Below, in pieces: positions 24,102-36,230 of a stretch of 54,491 nt of DNA (position 1 is the stretch's first letter; each line of letters begins with the position of its first letter). The stretch is taken from positions 64,001 through 118,491 of the forward strand of contig NW_019774847.1 of assembly GCF_001039355.2 (NCBI RefSeq), given 5' to 3'. The DNA comes from Lingula anatina. Taxonomy: Eukaryota; Brachiopoda; Lingulata; Lingulida; Lingulidae. Made by a program: the position numbers and the translations under genes. Under the pieces are notes generated by a model. It saw nothing but the letters and a program-made list of their open reading frames with translations. It was not told the DNA's origin and searched no databases.

Positions 24102-27100
24102 TTACTTTCTTTTCTCAGTCGTTGCTAAGTGTGATGTCATAGTGGATGGCGAGTCTCCTGATACAGACTGAGTAAAAACCGGCTGCAGCAACTGTGAAAA
24201 GAATATTAAGCAATGAATGTAAACTCTGAAACAAAAAGCAGTATTTATGTACTCTATATTCTCTCAATTTAACCAACAATTGTGCAGTTTGTTAACCTTA
24301 ATTTTTAATTCTTTTCATCATCATTCATTCAATCTAAAACTTTCAATTTAACTTCCAACAAAAAAATAAAATAATAATAATAATAATGCAAAAGTTAAAA
24401 TTAACTCATTTCATAATCACAATAAGTAACTATATATACAGAAAAAAAAATTATCTTCAATTCTCAATTTGTACCTGTGAATTGGTAAGTGATACAGGGA
24501 CTGGAATGGTGATATACTGTTGAGCTGCATCTGAAAATAAAACATGTTAAGTTAACTCTGCCATAAACTAAGAGAGGCATAATACAATGTATCTACATGC
24601 TGTGCCAGCACCATCTCAGTCCATCAAATGTCCATTACCCACTTCCACCTTACTCCTAAGTTAATACCCATCTATAAACCAGAATAGGGGCAAGGCAGTG
24701 AGTGCATGGTGCATTGCATATCTGTTTTAGTTCAGACAGAAATGTGATTTAACTAGAGACATGCAACCACCTTTAATTAATCAAGCTTTTAAGGATATTG
24801 TAACCCTTTATCATCATCCAGATATCGAAAATGTTTTTCCTGCATCTAACTATTCAATAATGCATCTATTTGGTGCTGATTAAAAATACGAAAAAAAACC
24901 TTGAAGATATAAAATATCGACATTTAGACTTTTGCGTCGCAATGTATGCACTGGTAACTCAAAGCTTTATGTGTCAATTAAACACCTTTCTATTTTGAGG
25001 TGAGATAGCAATCTGTTTGGGGCATAACTTCATCCCTGAACAAGATTTTATCACGAAAATTAATTTAGACAATGAACACTGAATATTTATTTATTACCCA
25101 AAAAATGTATGTAAGGCAGCAAATAAGGAGTTTTGGGCGAAGGGTGACAATATCCTTAAGGCAGTGATAGATGGTAATTCAAGGTTACGTCATGACACAG
25201 AATGCATGATCTAATGCTTTTAAACAGGATACTACTATTTCTGACCTGACAGGTATTCCTTTATTTTATTTTTCTTTTTTTTTTAAATTTAATTTTTTTT
25301 CTTTTCTTTTTTTTTTTTTACAGAAATAAATCTAAATTTCTGGAATGTCTTAGGCATATCTTTTTCACATCAAGCAGTTAATTTACTGGATCAATCCCAT
25401 TTGACAGATCCTAACACAGAGTTACACCATAGGTTTTTTACACAAGCCCTCCCTTAAGTTCACATCTTGCTATTTAGTTAAATTAACTGGCAAGCTGGGA
25501 AAGGGGGCTGGGGGCGCCATTTAATTTTCTTATGTAATTCTATTAAATACAGGGCTATTAAGTCTGCAATCTCTCAAAGTGGACAGGTACAGTCATACCA
25601 CTCAATGTGAAAGGGGCCTCAGATCGTACTCATTTGTATATAACATCTTTCTTGCATTTAGAGAACAACATAACATAAACCCTTTAGTTTGTTGATTCCT
25701 GTGCTCTGACAGCTCAACATATTTCAATTCAATTTTGGACAGTGCAGCCTTATTTGATTTGGTTGCCATACAGGTATCTGGGAACTACTTTGATCCCACA
25801 TGGTTTGTTTGAACAAGTAAGACTTGCCACTGTGAAGCAATTTATTTTTACTGCCTTAGAGATGTTTCTGATTATTGCTCTAAACACTTTCACCTGTTAA
25901 CAGCACAAAATAAGTTTGAAAATGTGATAACTCTGACCAATGTGGTCTTTAACACTTTCTAGCTTTGGTCTTTCCATAAAAACCTTGCGTTGGAATAGCA
26001 TCGGTTGAACTTACACTCACAAGTTGTTTTGTAGTGACCCTGAGAAAATGTGTTGAATGCTCCCTGACATATCTAAATAAAGTATCTAAGTTTTCCTTTC
26101 TTACTTATTTTTTCTTTTTATTAAAGAAGAGGTGTAAAAGAATAGATCAACATTCCCTAGCTGTATCATCATTCCTTCAATATAACAAATGCTGACAAGG
26201 AAGTTTTGCCCTAGCATCACTAGCTGATATAAGATGACATCAAGAAAGAATTTTTGTCTCCCTCATTTTTATGAATCTGCAGAAAATATAATTTTTGTCC
26301 AAATATCATCTTTGTTTTACATAACTTCTCTCATACAGCAAGCAATTTAATGTATGCTGGTCAAAAGAAAAAAACATTGTTATGTATGGGAGGCGGTTTA
26401 TACAAAAATTAAAAACATGATTAGTCGTCGTCGTTATCAGATCAGATGAATAAAAAACACGATTAGACGTCGTTGTTATCAGATCAGACGGCGATACTTT
26501 AGAATTTAACGAGGCATTTCTGAATTTCACGCATTAAAAACACGATTAGACGTCGTAGTTATCAGATCAGACAAATTAAAAACACGATTAGACGTCGTCG
26601 TTATCAGATCAGACGGCAAAATATGACTAGTCGTCAAACGCAACTAGAAGCCAAAACTCAATTTGACGCTAGATGGCGCTCATGTCAATGGTCTTGGCTA
26701 CCCGTGCGCCGACTTCACAGTCAATACCGCGAAAATCTGACACTGACAATTAAGTGCTTAATTTGTGATTGACAGATTGAGGAGAGTTGACAGATGTTGT
26801 ACTATAGTAGGCTAGTATGTGATAGATACAATACGAGTCGCAGAGCTGTACGTGAAATAAAACGACGTCTAATCGTGTTTTTAATTTGTCTGATCTGACA
26901 ACGACTAATCGTGTTTTTAATTTTTGTATAAACCCCCGCCCATAGTTATGGACAATAATAATTTTTCAACATAGAACAATATGTGATGGCACATGTATTA
27001 TACATGATTGAAATCCCAATAACAAAATCCTAATCGAGCAAAAATAACACTGGCCAAATTAATTTTGTTCAGTATATATTCATACAGGCAGATATAAAAC

Positions 27101-30100
27101 AGGTTCTAAAGTGGTTAAAATTATGCTTTAGCGTTTAGACAGTCACCAGCTCAACAGAAATCAATCTCTGCAAACTACAATTCACATAGTAAGGAGGATT
27201 CCTGCTGGGCTGGCTACTAATTGATGACTGTATCATCATCTAAACCACATCAAAACCAATTTCATCTCTGCCTTATGTCATATTTACTGTTTATTTTCTT
27301 ACTTTGTGTCCCATTGTGCTGGTCTTGTGCAAGTGTAATGGCTGTAGGGGTTTGTGGCTGGTTAAGTACATAACCACCCTCTGCTAGGGCACTAAGCTGG
27401 ATGGTAGTGGGTGTGGCATACACCACACCTTGAGGAGTCTGGTACATTACTGTGCCTGGTGTTACATTGGAGGAAGACGTGGTGTTCCCTGGAACCATAC
27501 AACATTTATGCAGGGTACTTCGAAAATCAATAGCTCACGTAACTGGTTTCCATAATACATTTTTGTTAGTCATATACATAGAACCTAAGCTTGCTAGGCG
27601 ATTACTTAATAGGAAAACTGGGGAGGGGGGGGGGGAGGCACAGAGGGTCCTAAAAGTGTACATCATACACATATTTCATTTATTTGTTTACTAGTACAAA
27701 TAATATCAAGTTAAAGTAAGATCAATCTTACCAGACATGACTGACAGTGTAGTGTTTGAAACATTCTGATTAACATCTGACTGGGATGTTGTTGTTGTCG
27801 GAAGGCCTGTGTTTAAAAGAAAAGAAAATATTGAAATCACATGTCATTATGGCCACTACAAAATAACCTCAGTACTATCTTTGAACCTACATTAAGTAAA
27901 TGACTTTTGGCATAAAAACCATGCCTTGCTTACTTATAAATGACATCCTATATTTTTTAATTCAAACTGAATTGTTTGCTGCTGTATGAGGCAGTAAGAT
28001 AGACACAAGAATAATATCTAAATTATAGTAAGTGTCCGTAAAAATCACCTATGTACTTAGTAGACATTACATAAAAATCACATATATACAAGGTTTGTTA
28101 TAGTAAACTGTATTTTCCTTAAAGTATTTTCAAAGCATGCATACTATTTTCAGCATAAGAGTCATTGATACAAGAAAGAGAAAGGATCAGAAATAAATTT
28201 AGATGTTAGGTATGCAAACTTTCAACCTTATTAGTGATGCTAGCGGTTACCATACAATAAATATGACAATAAAACAAGGGATATGCAAGTTGTGAAACAA
28301 TATAATTTGGGTGACAGAAAATGGCAGAGATGTATTCCAAGCAAGTTTTCAGCATGAGCATTAAAGGCCAACTTACCTGCAAAGGACATCACTCCTGCAG
28401 GTGTAGGGAATCTGTAGACAGTTTGCTGCTGCTGGCCTATTGTTTGTTGTTGTTGTATAGGACCAATAGCAAAAGGGGTACCAGGAGGGACACCTAAAGG
28501 GAATGGGACAGAGTGGAGCATTGTTTGCAGCATCAGATTATAATCAAGACTAGCATGCAAGCAAGCAAGGTGAAGGGCGAAAGATGGTGGCAATATAATT
28601 TGAAGCTTATATTTGAATTTCTTTTAAACCTAACCAGAGATTTTCATTTGCTATTTGTCAGTCAGTTATTAAGCTTTATACATTTTAAGAAAGATTAAAT
28701 ATAAATTTCAATATTAAAATAACCAAACCTTAACAGATTTCATCTTAATATGACTACTAAATCACTGGATTATGCTCCAGGGAATGTTTAAGTATTTTAA
28801 CATACGTCGAAATATTTTGACATAAATCAAAAAATAAAAATATCAACCTACCATTACCTGGTAATATTGTTGCAATATTCCCAGTAGGTAACTGCATAGA
28901 AAAGTTGCTCTGTTTTGACGTATTACTTGTGCTGCCAGCAGATGATGAGGCAGGTGGTAAATATGTTGTCATGGAGATGGTCTGAGGTGTTGATGACATT
29001 TGCTGCTGCCCACCTTGGGATTGTGCAATGCTTTCACCTGCCATTACATATTTCTGGCCTGGTTCTGGAGTCTGTAACATATACACACAGGTTCATACAT
29101 TATTCTGTCACGTTAGAATTAGTTTTCATTCTTTAAATGAATAAGCACAATGGTATAGGCATAGTTTTCTGACACTATCAGGCCAAGTAAGCATCATTCA
29201 AGACTTCACTAAAAAATAAAAACAAAAACTAGAATTATAGCACAACTATGTTGATATTGTAAATCGCTATTTATTGCTGTTGTTAACATCTGCCTCCTTG
29301 CTTTAGTTACAAATGGGCAGAAAACATAGTTGGGATTGGGCACAGAAATAAATTTATATTTGGCCATTGCATGCTTTTAATCCTCTCTTTAATGGATTTC
29401 CGATTTTCATCAAAATCGAACAAAAATATTATTATTATTTGATATGGTATATGTTGCTCTCTGCAGAATGAAAGAGATAAGAGGATTATTCTTAGTTTGG
29501 TTATAATATATCATTGTATCACTGAGAACTGCCCTCTTAAATTTGAATATTCATGCGCATTTACCCTTTTTCAATTAGTATGCTGTTTGAATAAATGCTT
29601 ATGGTAATACACAAGTTTCATCCTGACTATGATCAATTTTTCATTTTAATGCGTGTATTCAAACTACCACAAAATTACCCAATAAAATGTTTTTTGGAAG
29701 TTTTCAATGAATATTTTTGTCCCTGTTCTTTTTCATTTTTAATCAACAAATAATTTAATTCATAGCTAGACATACACAAAGATCATTTCTATCTGAAATT
29801 AAGAAAAGGCCACATGACTGTGTGTTACCTCCTAGGGGTGTGTTCACTAAGGATGCCATAAATCATGCCAATAAAGTGTCTTTATACACACAGGTAACCT
29901 GTGTTTCTGGTGATATTTATGGCTGTGTTGTTTCTAAATGAACTGCCCTCAAAGATCCACACATTGGTGTGCCCTTGTCTGCCGCGAGTTGCTCACCACA
30001 TTAGGTTGACCTTCCCACCCCTTTACCATGTTGTTTCCAAATATGGTCCTGACTGCATTAAACCATATCATTATCACCCTTCGCAGCTGTTAAACTTGGA

Positions 30101-33100
30101 GGTTTAAAACCTATCTCTGGGGCCTGATATCTGGATTTCCTGCTTTATTTAAGCCTTTGGTTTAGTTAATCCTCATTTATTCTTAAAATATCCACACAGC
30201 TGGAATTTTGAATTTGAAAATGGCAAAGATACAACTTCCTTGTTTAAACTATTAATAAAAAAACCAATAAAGGAAACAAATATAAATAACTTCAGCAACT
30301 TCTTGTTTTTTCTCATTTAGTTCCCCCTTTATTTCTTCCTATTTTATGCCAAGCGGCATCAAAGGTAAGAGCCATGCAAAAAATCTCAGTTCACTGACTT
30401 CTACAGGTAGATGCATATTTAGTGAAAGAAGGAACAGCTGCAAAAGGTATATTACCTTGGGCCAAAATTGCATGGGGTTTGCTTTTGGTAGTGTGCCAAT
30501 CTCATCTACCTGGTTAAGTCAATTACAGATCATCTATTAGGGAAAGTTGCTCCTGATGAGCAGAGAGTGTATTTTTGGTGCATTTTACCAGATACCTTCT
30601 CAGGCATGTATCAAGTTACATTTCCTACCATACTAGTCAAAGCCTTATAAGGGCATGCCTGCCAAATGCTTTACAGATATCCCATTTCATACACCATAAG
30701 CAAATGCCTTCACACAAATACGGTCACTGGCCAACCATATTGGCACCAGCTTAAAATAATAGTGAACCCTAATAAGGGTTGGAAGACCATATGCAAAGTT
30801 TAAACAAAGAAGGATTAAACTGCTTTGGAAAGTCTGGAAACCCCATGTGAGGAAAATGCAAATTAACTACACATGGAAAACATGGTATTAAAACCAAGTG
30901 TCACACAATGGCCAGATAAAATTCATTAAATTTTTTGGTGCTTTAATCTAATTTTTGACCAGAAACATTTAAAATTGTTCAAAAAACAAAAGAAAGTGGT
31001 GTTAAAATCACCATATACCTCAGTGAAGGTTAAATTAAAATAAATTATTATAATAAAAGAGAAAAAAATTTAAAAAGAGAAAAAAAACTATATGTTTCGG
31101 TTTAACATTTCAAGTAACCGAAGAGAAAGTAAATGAACAATTCATATATGCAGAAATTCTCAAATGATTTTTCTAAACTATGGTTCAAATTTATAGAAAT
31201 GCTATTTTCAATGTGCCAGTATACTCAATCATGCCCTTTCCTCATTTTACAGGACCTAAGAAATTTCATGCAAAACACATTGTAATCAAATTCCTATAAT
31301 GATAAAGAAAAGGTTTTTTGTATGCAAATGCTATTTAGTTAATTAAAGTGTGCACAATACTAAAAGAGATATTTTTACAGAAAAAAAATCAACCTTGCTT
31401 TCCTCTTCAGATACAGAGTAAGTAAGCTCTGTTTCTTCAAAGCCAGTGGGGTTCATTCTTTGATCCAGAGAATTCTGAGTTGCTCCTGGGGGTGGATCTG
31501 GAGAATTGAGGCATGTCTGAATCAGTGCCTTTCCACTCTCACTTGTTATCATGGGCTGCAGCTTGCGTGTGGCAAATGTGTAAACATGGCCAGTTTCACT
31601 AGCAACAAGCAACATCACTTGTGTTCCAGTTAAAGTTGACAGTTCATATGCCTGCAAAGAGAACCATATATTTCTTTAATAAATATGAATAACAACCACC
31701 AGTGTTCAGAGAGAAAGATCTTGTAAAAAGTTGGATATCCCAAAATTGATCTTTCACTTAAGGTACATGTGTCCTGCCAAAATAGGTACATATGGGCCTG
31801 ATTAGAACCAAGATGAACCACAGACTTACTGATCCGCAGATCAAATATGGCTGACCCATTGATTTGAAAGCTTTCCCCCAGAGGTTACATTCCAAACTTT
31901 CAAGTGGAGTGGCCATATTTGATCACCTTGGTTCTGAACAGGCCATATGTCTGAGATATGTATTCTACTGGTAACTGCCAAATAAAATGAAAATTCATTA
32001 AGAATAATTTTTGAAAGGAATACCAATGTAATTATTTGAAGTTCAAATTACAAATTTATGACGATTTGCAAAATATAATTTGATTACATTTTTTCAGCGT
32101 GGAACCAGCTCTTTGCACAACTGCGTATTTGGCAAGAGTACAGAACGTAACATAAAAATTATTTTCAATTCACCCCTTCATTTTTTAATAATCACATTAC
32201 AGTTATTTTTAAAACAATATGTGTTATATCAAAATAATCTGAAATTAAACTTAGCAGAACAAACTCATAATGTGCATCTATTCATTCATTGATTACAACC
32301 AGATGTACCTATTAAGGCAGATGTACTGGTGCCTATTATGGCACAGCACAGGTACATTCCAATTATACTGCATCTTCACAACTCCACATATTGTATTGAA
32401 AGTTTAACAAAATACTTAACCACTTCGACCGATGAGAACAGTTGAACTTGATTATAACTAAAACACAACATATTTTTCCATTTTTTTTTTTTTTTAATTA
32501 TGAAATTCTGACCAAATTTTTGAATCCTCTTAATATATTTTGATAATGCATAATTTAAACTATTTATATAGAGGACCTCAACATATTGATAAGCAAACTT
32601 AATCATGTCTAAAAATACTTTCATTTAAATAATTAAGAGCTCTTTGGTCCCTCAGAGCACTGGTCACATATGTTCCTAAGTTGTCACATTTATGAACATT
32701 TATTTCCATTTTTTAAAATAATATTTATATCTACCTTTTTCATAATGCCTGTCTTCCTCTTGCTAAATGTAGTGTATCTTCTAAGTTTATTCTCAATGAA
32801 CTCCATCTTGATTTTCACTCTTCCTTTCGTCTTCTTTCCCGGTTTAAGTCCATTCAAACTGGTCAGCTGTGGCTGCGGACTCATTTGCATGGATGATGCT
32901 CCTTCAGAATCGGAGTCTGAATCTTCATCTAGACCTGCTTCATCAACATCCCGTTTGTGTTTCATACTTGGAAGACCTCTGTTATTCATTAATTGACCTC
33001 CGTTAGATACACTTAAGTTGAATGTATTAGCCGATGTAGCATTCATAGCGCCACTGTTTAAAATGTCCTGGATATTCTGAAACGTTGTGCTAGACAGATT

Positions 33101-33133
33101 GCTCTGACTCTGACTCTGTGATGAGTTTGGCAT
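24102..33133 (-). CDS. SRF: Serum response factor (MADS-box transcription factor)
   Basis: SRF binds CArG boxes as a dimer and works with MRTF or ETS-type ternary complex factors to drive cytoskeletal, muscle and immediate-early genes. Exons in transcript order: 32735-33133, 31394-31651, about 28858-29071 (28852 is an equally in-phase alternative donor), 28377-28493, 27732-27806, 27303-27488, 24475-24530, 24102-24191. All phases agree; the product is about 464 residues against 508 in human. The first ATG of the frame is at 33133; the frame is open further upstream but without an ATG. Residues 1-98 are serine/asparagine-rich with an acidic DEDSDSDSEG stretch. The MADS box (about 100-160) reads GKKTKGRVKIKMEFIENK and continues RRYTTFSKRKTGIMKK into exon 2 (AYELSTLTGTQ), followed by the SAM extension (about 160-190). 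The rest is a Q/T/S-rich activation region containing QQQQTIGQQQQ. The stop is TAA at 24102-24104 after TTEKRK. Confidence 0.96.
24531..27302. other. SRF intron, non-coding, with MITE and pyrimidine tract
   Basis: No exon seen. The intron holds a long T/C tract at about 25255-25322 (plus strand), followed by an ACAG that resembles a splice acceptor but leads into no coding frame, and the fold-back MITE at 26387-26942. Confidence 0.6.
26387..26942. mobile_element. Fold-back MITE with TA target-site duplication
   Basis: A 556-bp element. The left end (TGGGAGGCGGTTTATACAAA) and the inverted right end (TGGGCGGGGGTTTATACAAA) match closely and are flanked by TA on both sides (26385-26386 and 26943-26944). 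Inside each end are direct copies of a motif containing AAAAACACGATTAGACGTCG and ATCAGATCAGAC: about four on the left and two, inverted, on the right. Only the central ~200 bp is unique. It has no open reading frame, so it must have been moved in trans. The TA duplication suggests a Tc1/mariner-type or other TA-targeting transposase; the family is not recognised. Confidence 0.8.
29072..31393. other. SRF intron, no feature recognised
   Basis: A 2.3-kb AT-rich intron. Short open frames are not conserved in any way I recognise. A 17-nt near-palindrome, ACACAGGTAACCTGTGT, occurs near 29887-29903. Confidence 0.5.
31788..31950. mobile_element. Small fold-back element in SRF intron 1
   Basis: Arms at 31788-31812 and 31927-31950 are imperfect inverted repeats (CTTGGTTCT and GGCCATATGT with their complements). 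Inner arms GATCAAATATGG near 31840 and CCATATTTGATC near 31912-31924 continue the pairing, so most of the ~163 bp can fold back. No coding capacity and no certain target-site duplication. It shares the core CCATATTTGATC with repeats near 40.9 kb and 54.0 kb. Confidence 0.55.
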
Positions 33134-33560
33134 TCTAGAAGTTGTCAGCGGATAGAAACCACGCGGACTGCTTTCCTGACGAAAAAGGAATGGCCTATTC
33201 ACCGACGACAAACACGAGGATATTACTGCGCTGAGATTGTTCCCCAAATAAACAGCACTTGATATCTTTCTACTATCATGATCTATTCCTAAATGTTGAT
33301 CATAGGCCGTTTCAAGTTTTTAGCATGATATTTAATGTGCTATCGGAAGAAATAACACTTGCAATGTGGCATATGGGATTTACTTTCCATGCGCACATGG
33401 TCACAAATATGGTAGTGTTCCGCCCACTGGCCACGAGGGGTTCCCATATATGGTTTCCAGGGCCAAATAAGGGTGGGCGTGTCGAACCCGGATGTAAACA
33501 ACGAACATGCTGCCAGTATTTCATTCACCTGGCCAGAAAATTTATGAGCAATAGTTGAAA
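33134..33560 (-). promoter_or_regulatory. SRF 5' UTR and promoter with two CArG boxes
   Basis: Upstream of the SRF ATG are two perfect CArG boxes (CC, six A/T, GG): CCATATATGG at 33444-33453 and CCAAATAAGG at 33463-33472. GGGTGGGCG, a GC-box/KLF-type sequence, follows at 33471-33479 and an ETS-type site CCGGATGT at 33488-33495. The order CArG-CArG-GC box-ETS within 52 bp resembles the vertebrate SRF promoter, where CArG boxes mediate autoregulation. The transcription start probably lies between about 33250 and 33430 but no TATA box was seen. Confidence 0.7.
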
Positions 33561-34739
33561 TTGTTCTGACAAGACTTTTCCTCTCGCTTTTCTTTATATA
33601 CAGACATTTGATTTTTAACTTTAAAAAAGAAAAAAATGATGAAAGAACAATGATGCCTGCAGATTTAGAGCGCTAATTTTTTTGTACTCATAGTGGTCGT
33701 GGCGATGGCCAGGCACTCACAGAGCGAAAAAACGGACTCCCCTGAAATTTCGCCATTTTCTCATTGATATCTATCACAGATTCACCGAGGAAATAGAGAT
33801 CTTACTTTAAATTTTGTAAAGAAAAAAATAAATAAAATAAATGAATAAAAATTAATAATATTAAAAAAACGCTGCGTCTTTTTTTTTTCAGTAAATTCAC
33901 TCGATCGTGGTTAATTGGAGCTTGATGCAGGAATACACCAAACCGGACGGTATTTACCGAGTAAACAAAAAGCTGTATGGGTCACTTTGGCTGAAAATAA
34001 TGATATAAATACATCAGAACATGTTTCAATAAGTTTTAACTTGGCTCATATTGTTAAGACCCCTTTAAGGTTGAGCTTGGAGCCAGGAAACACATGTATC
34101 ATGGATCCAAGGCTAGTGTGAGTTTTGCAAATTTTTAATTTTTCAAATAAATACTGTAAAGTATACAATTTTTTAAGGATTTTTTTCATCATTTATTGAA
34201 AAAACCGAAAAGACATCACTGCAGGTAGGACCAGAGGTCTATAATAACTTCTTGTATAGATATCAATATGAATTACTATCGGGACCACGAAAATATAGTA
34301 CATAGATTGCATTATTAGATTTTAAACCACTATAAAAAAGCACACTTATCATGAAATTGCCAAAGTATTGTCAATTTTCTGTGACAACTGAACACCGTCA
34401 AACTCAAAATACTTAGTTACCGTTCTTTAAAAATTCTTTTGAAAATTTTTAACACGAGCTAACACCCACGCATCCGATATTCAAAGATAAAATTAATTAT
34501 ACAATTATATAGCATATAAAAACAACATCTTGTCAATATATGCTCCATATAACAGAAAGTCACTCAAATGATATTAAACGCTGAACAGCAAGCTTGCCAC
34601 TGTAATTATTTCAATTCTGGATCAGATATGATAAATGCCAGAGACGGAAATAAAGACAACCTACAATACATGTTTGCTAACCCCTACTGTGTTTACCGCA
34701 GGAAAAAAACTTGGACATACACAAACACACTGCAAAATA

Positions 34740-34792
34740 TAATAATAATAATAATAATAATAATATAATAATAATAATAATAATAATAATAT
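34740..34792. repeat. (AAT)n microsatellite
   Basis: About 17 ATA/AAT trinucleotide repeats with a single phase shift in the middle. Confidence 0.9.
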
Positions 34793-35670
34793 TGCTACTG
34801 GTCTACTGACAAATCTCGGTCAAGACTATACCTGTGTGAACTCCAACTGAAAGTCAAGCGCATTTTAGTAAAGAAAGGGTTGATTAAAAAAAAAAAAAAG
34901 AACATATAATGTAAAAACTAAATAGTTTTCAAATTTTGCAATGTGCGCTTTAGAGCACAAATTTATTCTGTATGAATGGATGTATAACAACAGCAGACTA
35001 TTGAAGTGTCTCAATATTCGGTAATTGCTTTCATGTCCAAAGTGTGGAACAGAGGCATATTTTTGGTTACGGCGGACTTGTAGAACAAACTGCGTAAAAA
35101 TACAAATGCGCTATTCTCGTACTAGAAAACTATAATTTACATAAATTTACAAAAAATATAGAGGGTCCCATTGGAAGGGGGATATTGATCAGAATTCGAT
35201 GCATGGAAAAAAGCATCAATTTACAAATCACAGTAAATAATACATTATTCATATCTTGTTGAAAATGCCTGTTAAATATCACGAATCACCGGGTATAATG
35301 ACTCATGAAGTACAAAGAATAAATACCCGTATTCACGAGTCACGAGAAAGGGGTGCTTCACGAATCGCGATAAATAATACATGTACAGTACAGTGTCGGC
35401 TTCGCATCCGCGACCCCACCCGCTTCCAATAATCCTGGCTCCGCCCCTGCCAATTATCGACAATGGTTAAAACGCAAAGAAAAAATTTAGTGAGAGGATC
35501 TTCCATTAGAGGCTTCAACTTTTTTAATATTATGGTGACAAATATCAAAAGATTTGCTTTGGATATAGTTCATAATGGATTTAATGAAAAACGTGTGAAC
35601 CGAGCGAACAACTGGCAGACCTTCGACGATGCGCAGTTGACCAATATCCATCTTTAACATTCTACCTATA

Positions 35671-36230
35671 ACTAGAAAAGCACTCCGAGAGCGCAGACCT
35701 CCGCCAAGACAGCAAAGTCTCCACCCAATGCCGTTTCACTTCTAAATTTTCATTCTATAATGGTTTAATTTTTTTATTTTTGATTATTGATTATTGATTG
35801 ATTAATGATCCGGATCACCACCAAAAACTAATATTCTGTTCCTAGGCCCACTTCTGACAGTTCCAGAAAATTTAATCAAAATCGGTCCATAACGTAGTTT
35901 TATGATTTTTGATTATTGATTGATTAATGATCCGGATCACCACCAAAAACTAATATTCTGTTCCTAGGCCAACTTCTGACAGTTCCAGAAAATTTAATCA
36001 AAATCGGTCCATAACGTAGTTTTATGATTTTTGATTATTGATTGATTATTGATCCTGATCACCACCAAAACTAAACATCTGTTCCTTGGCCCACTTCTGA
36101 CAGTTCCTGAAAATTTCAACAAAATTGGTCCATAACTTTTTCTGTTATGCTGCTAACAGACAGACAGACAGACAGGCAGACAAACTAACGGAACCAAAAA
36201 CATAACCACCTTGGCGGAGGTAATGAAAAT
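35671..36230. mobile_element. Interspersed repeat with 12-nt inverted ends and 122-bp tandem core
   Basis: Perfect inverted 12-mers, ACCTCCGCCAAG at 35697-35708 and CTTGGCGGAGGT at 36210-36221, bound a segment with three tandem copies of a ~122-bp unit. The anchor GATC starts at 35807, 35929 and 36052. Each unit ends in a block reading GAAAATTT...AAATTGGTCCATAAC or a close variant, followed at the right by a CAGACAGACAGACAGG tetranucleotide run. This end sequence looks like a repeat common in marine animal genomes, but I cannot name the family. No protein is encoded. Confidence 0.65.

Noticed and set aside
25255-25330. Polypyrimidine tract followed by ACAG, resembling a plus-strand splice acceptor
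   Set aside because: No open frame or exon follows, and it lies in an SRF intron on the opposite strand.
29887-29903. Near-palindrome ACACAGGTAACCTGTGT as a regulatory site
   Set aside because: One short intronic motif with no supporting neighbours; kept only as a note.
32670-32996. 108-codon plus-strand frame
   Set aside because: Antisense shadow of SRF exon 1.
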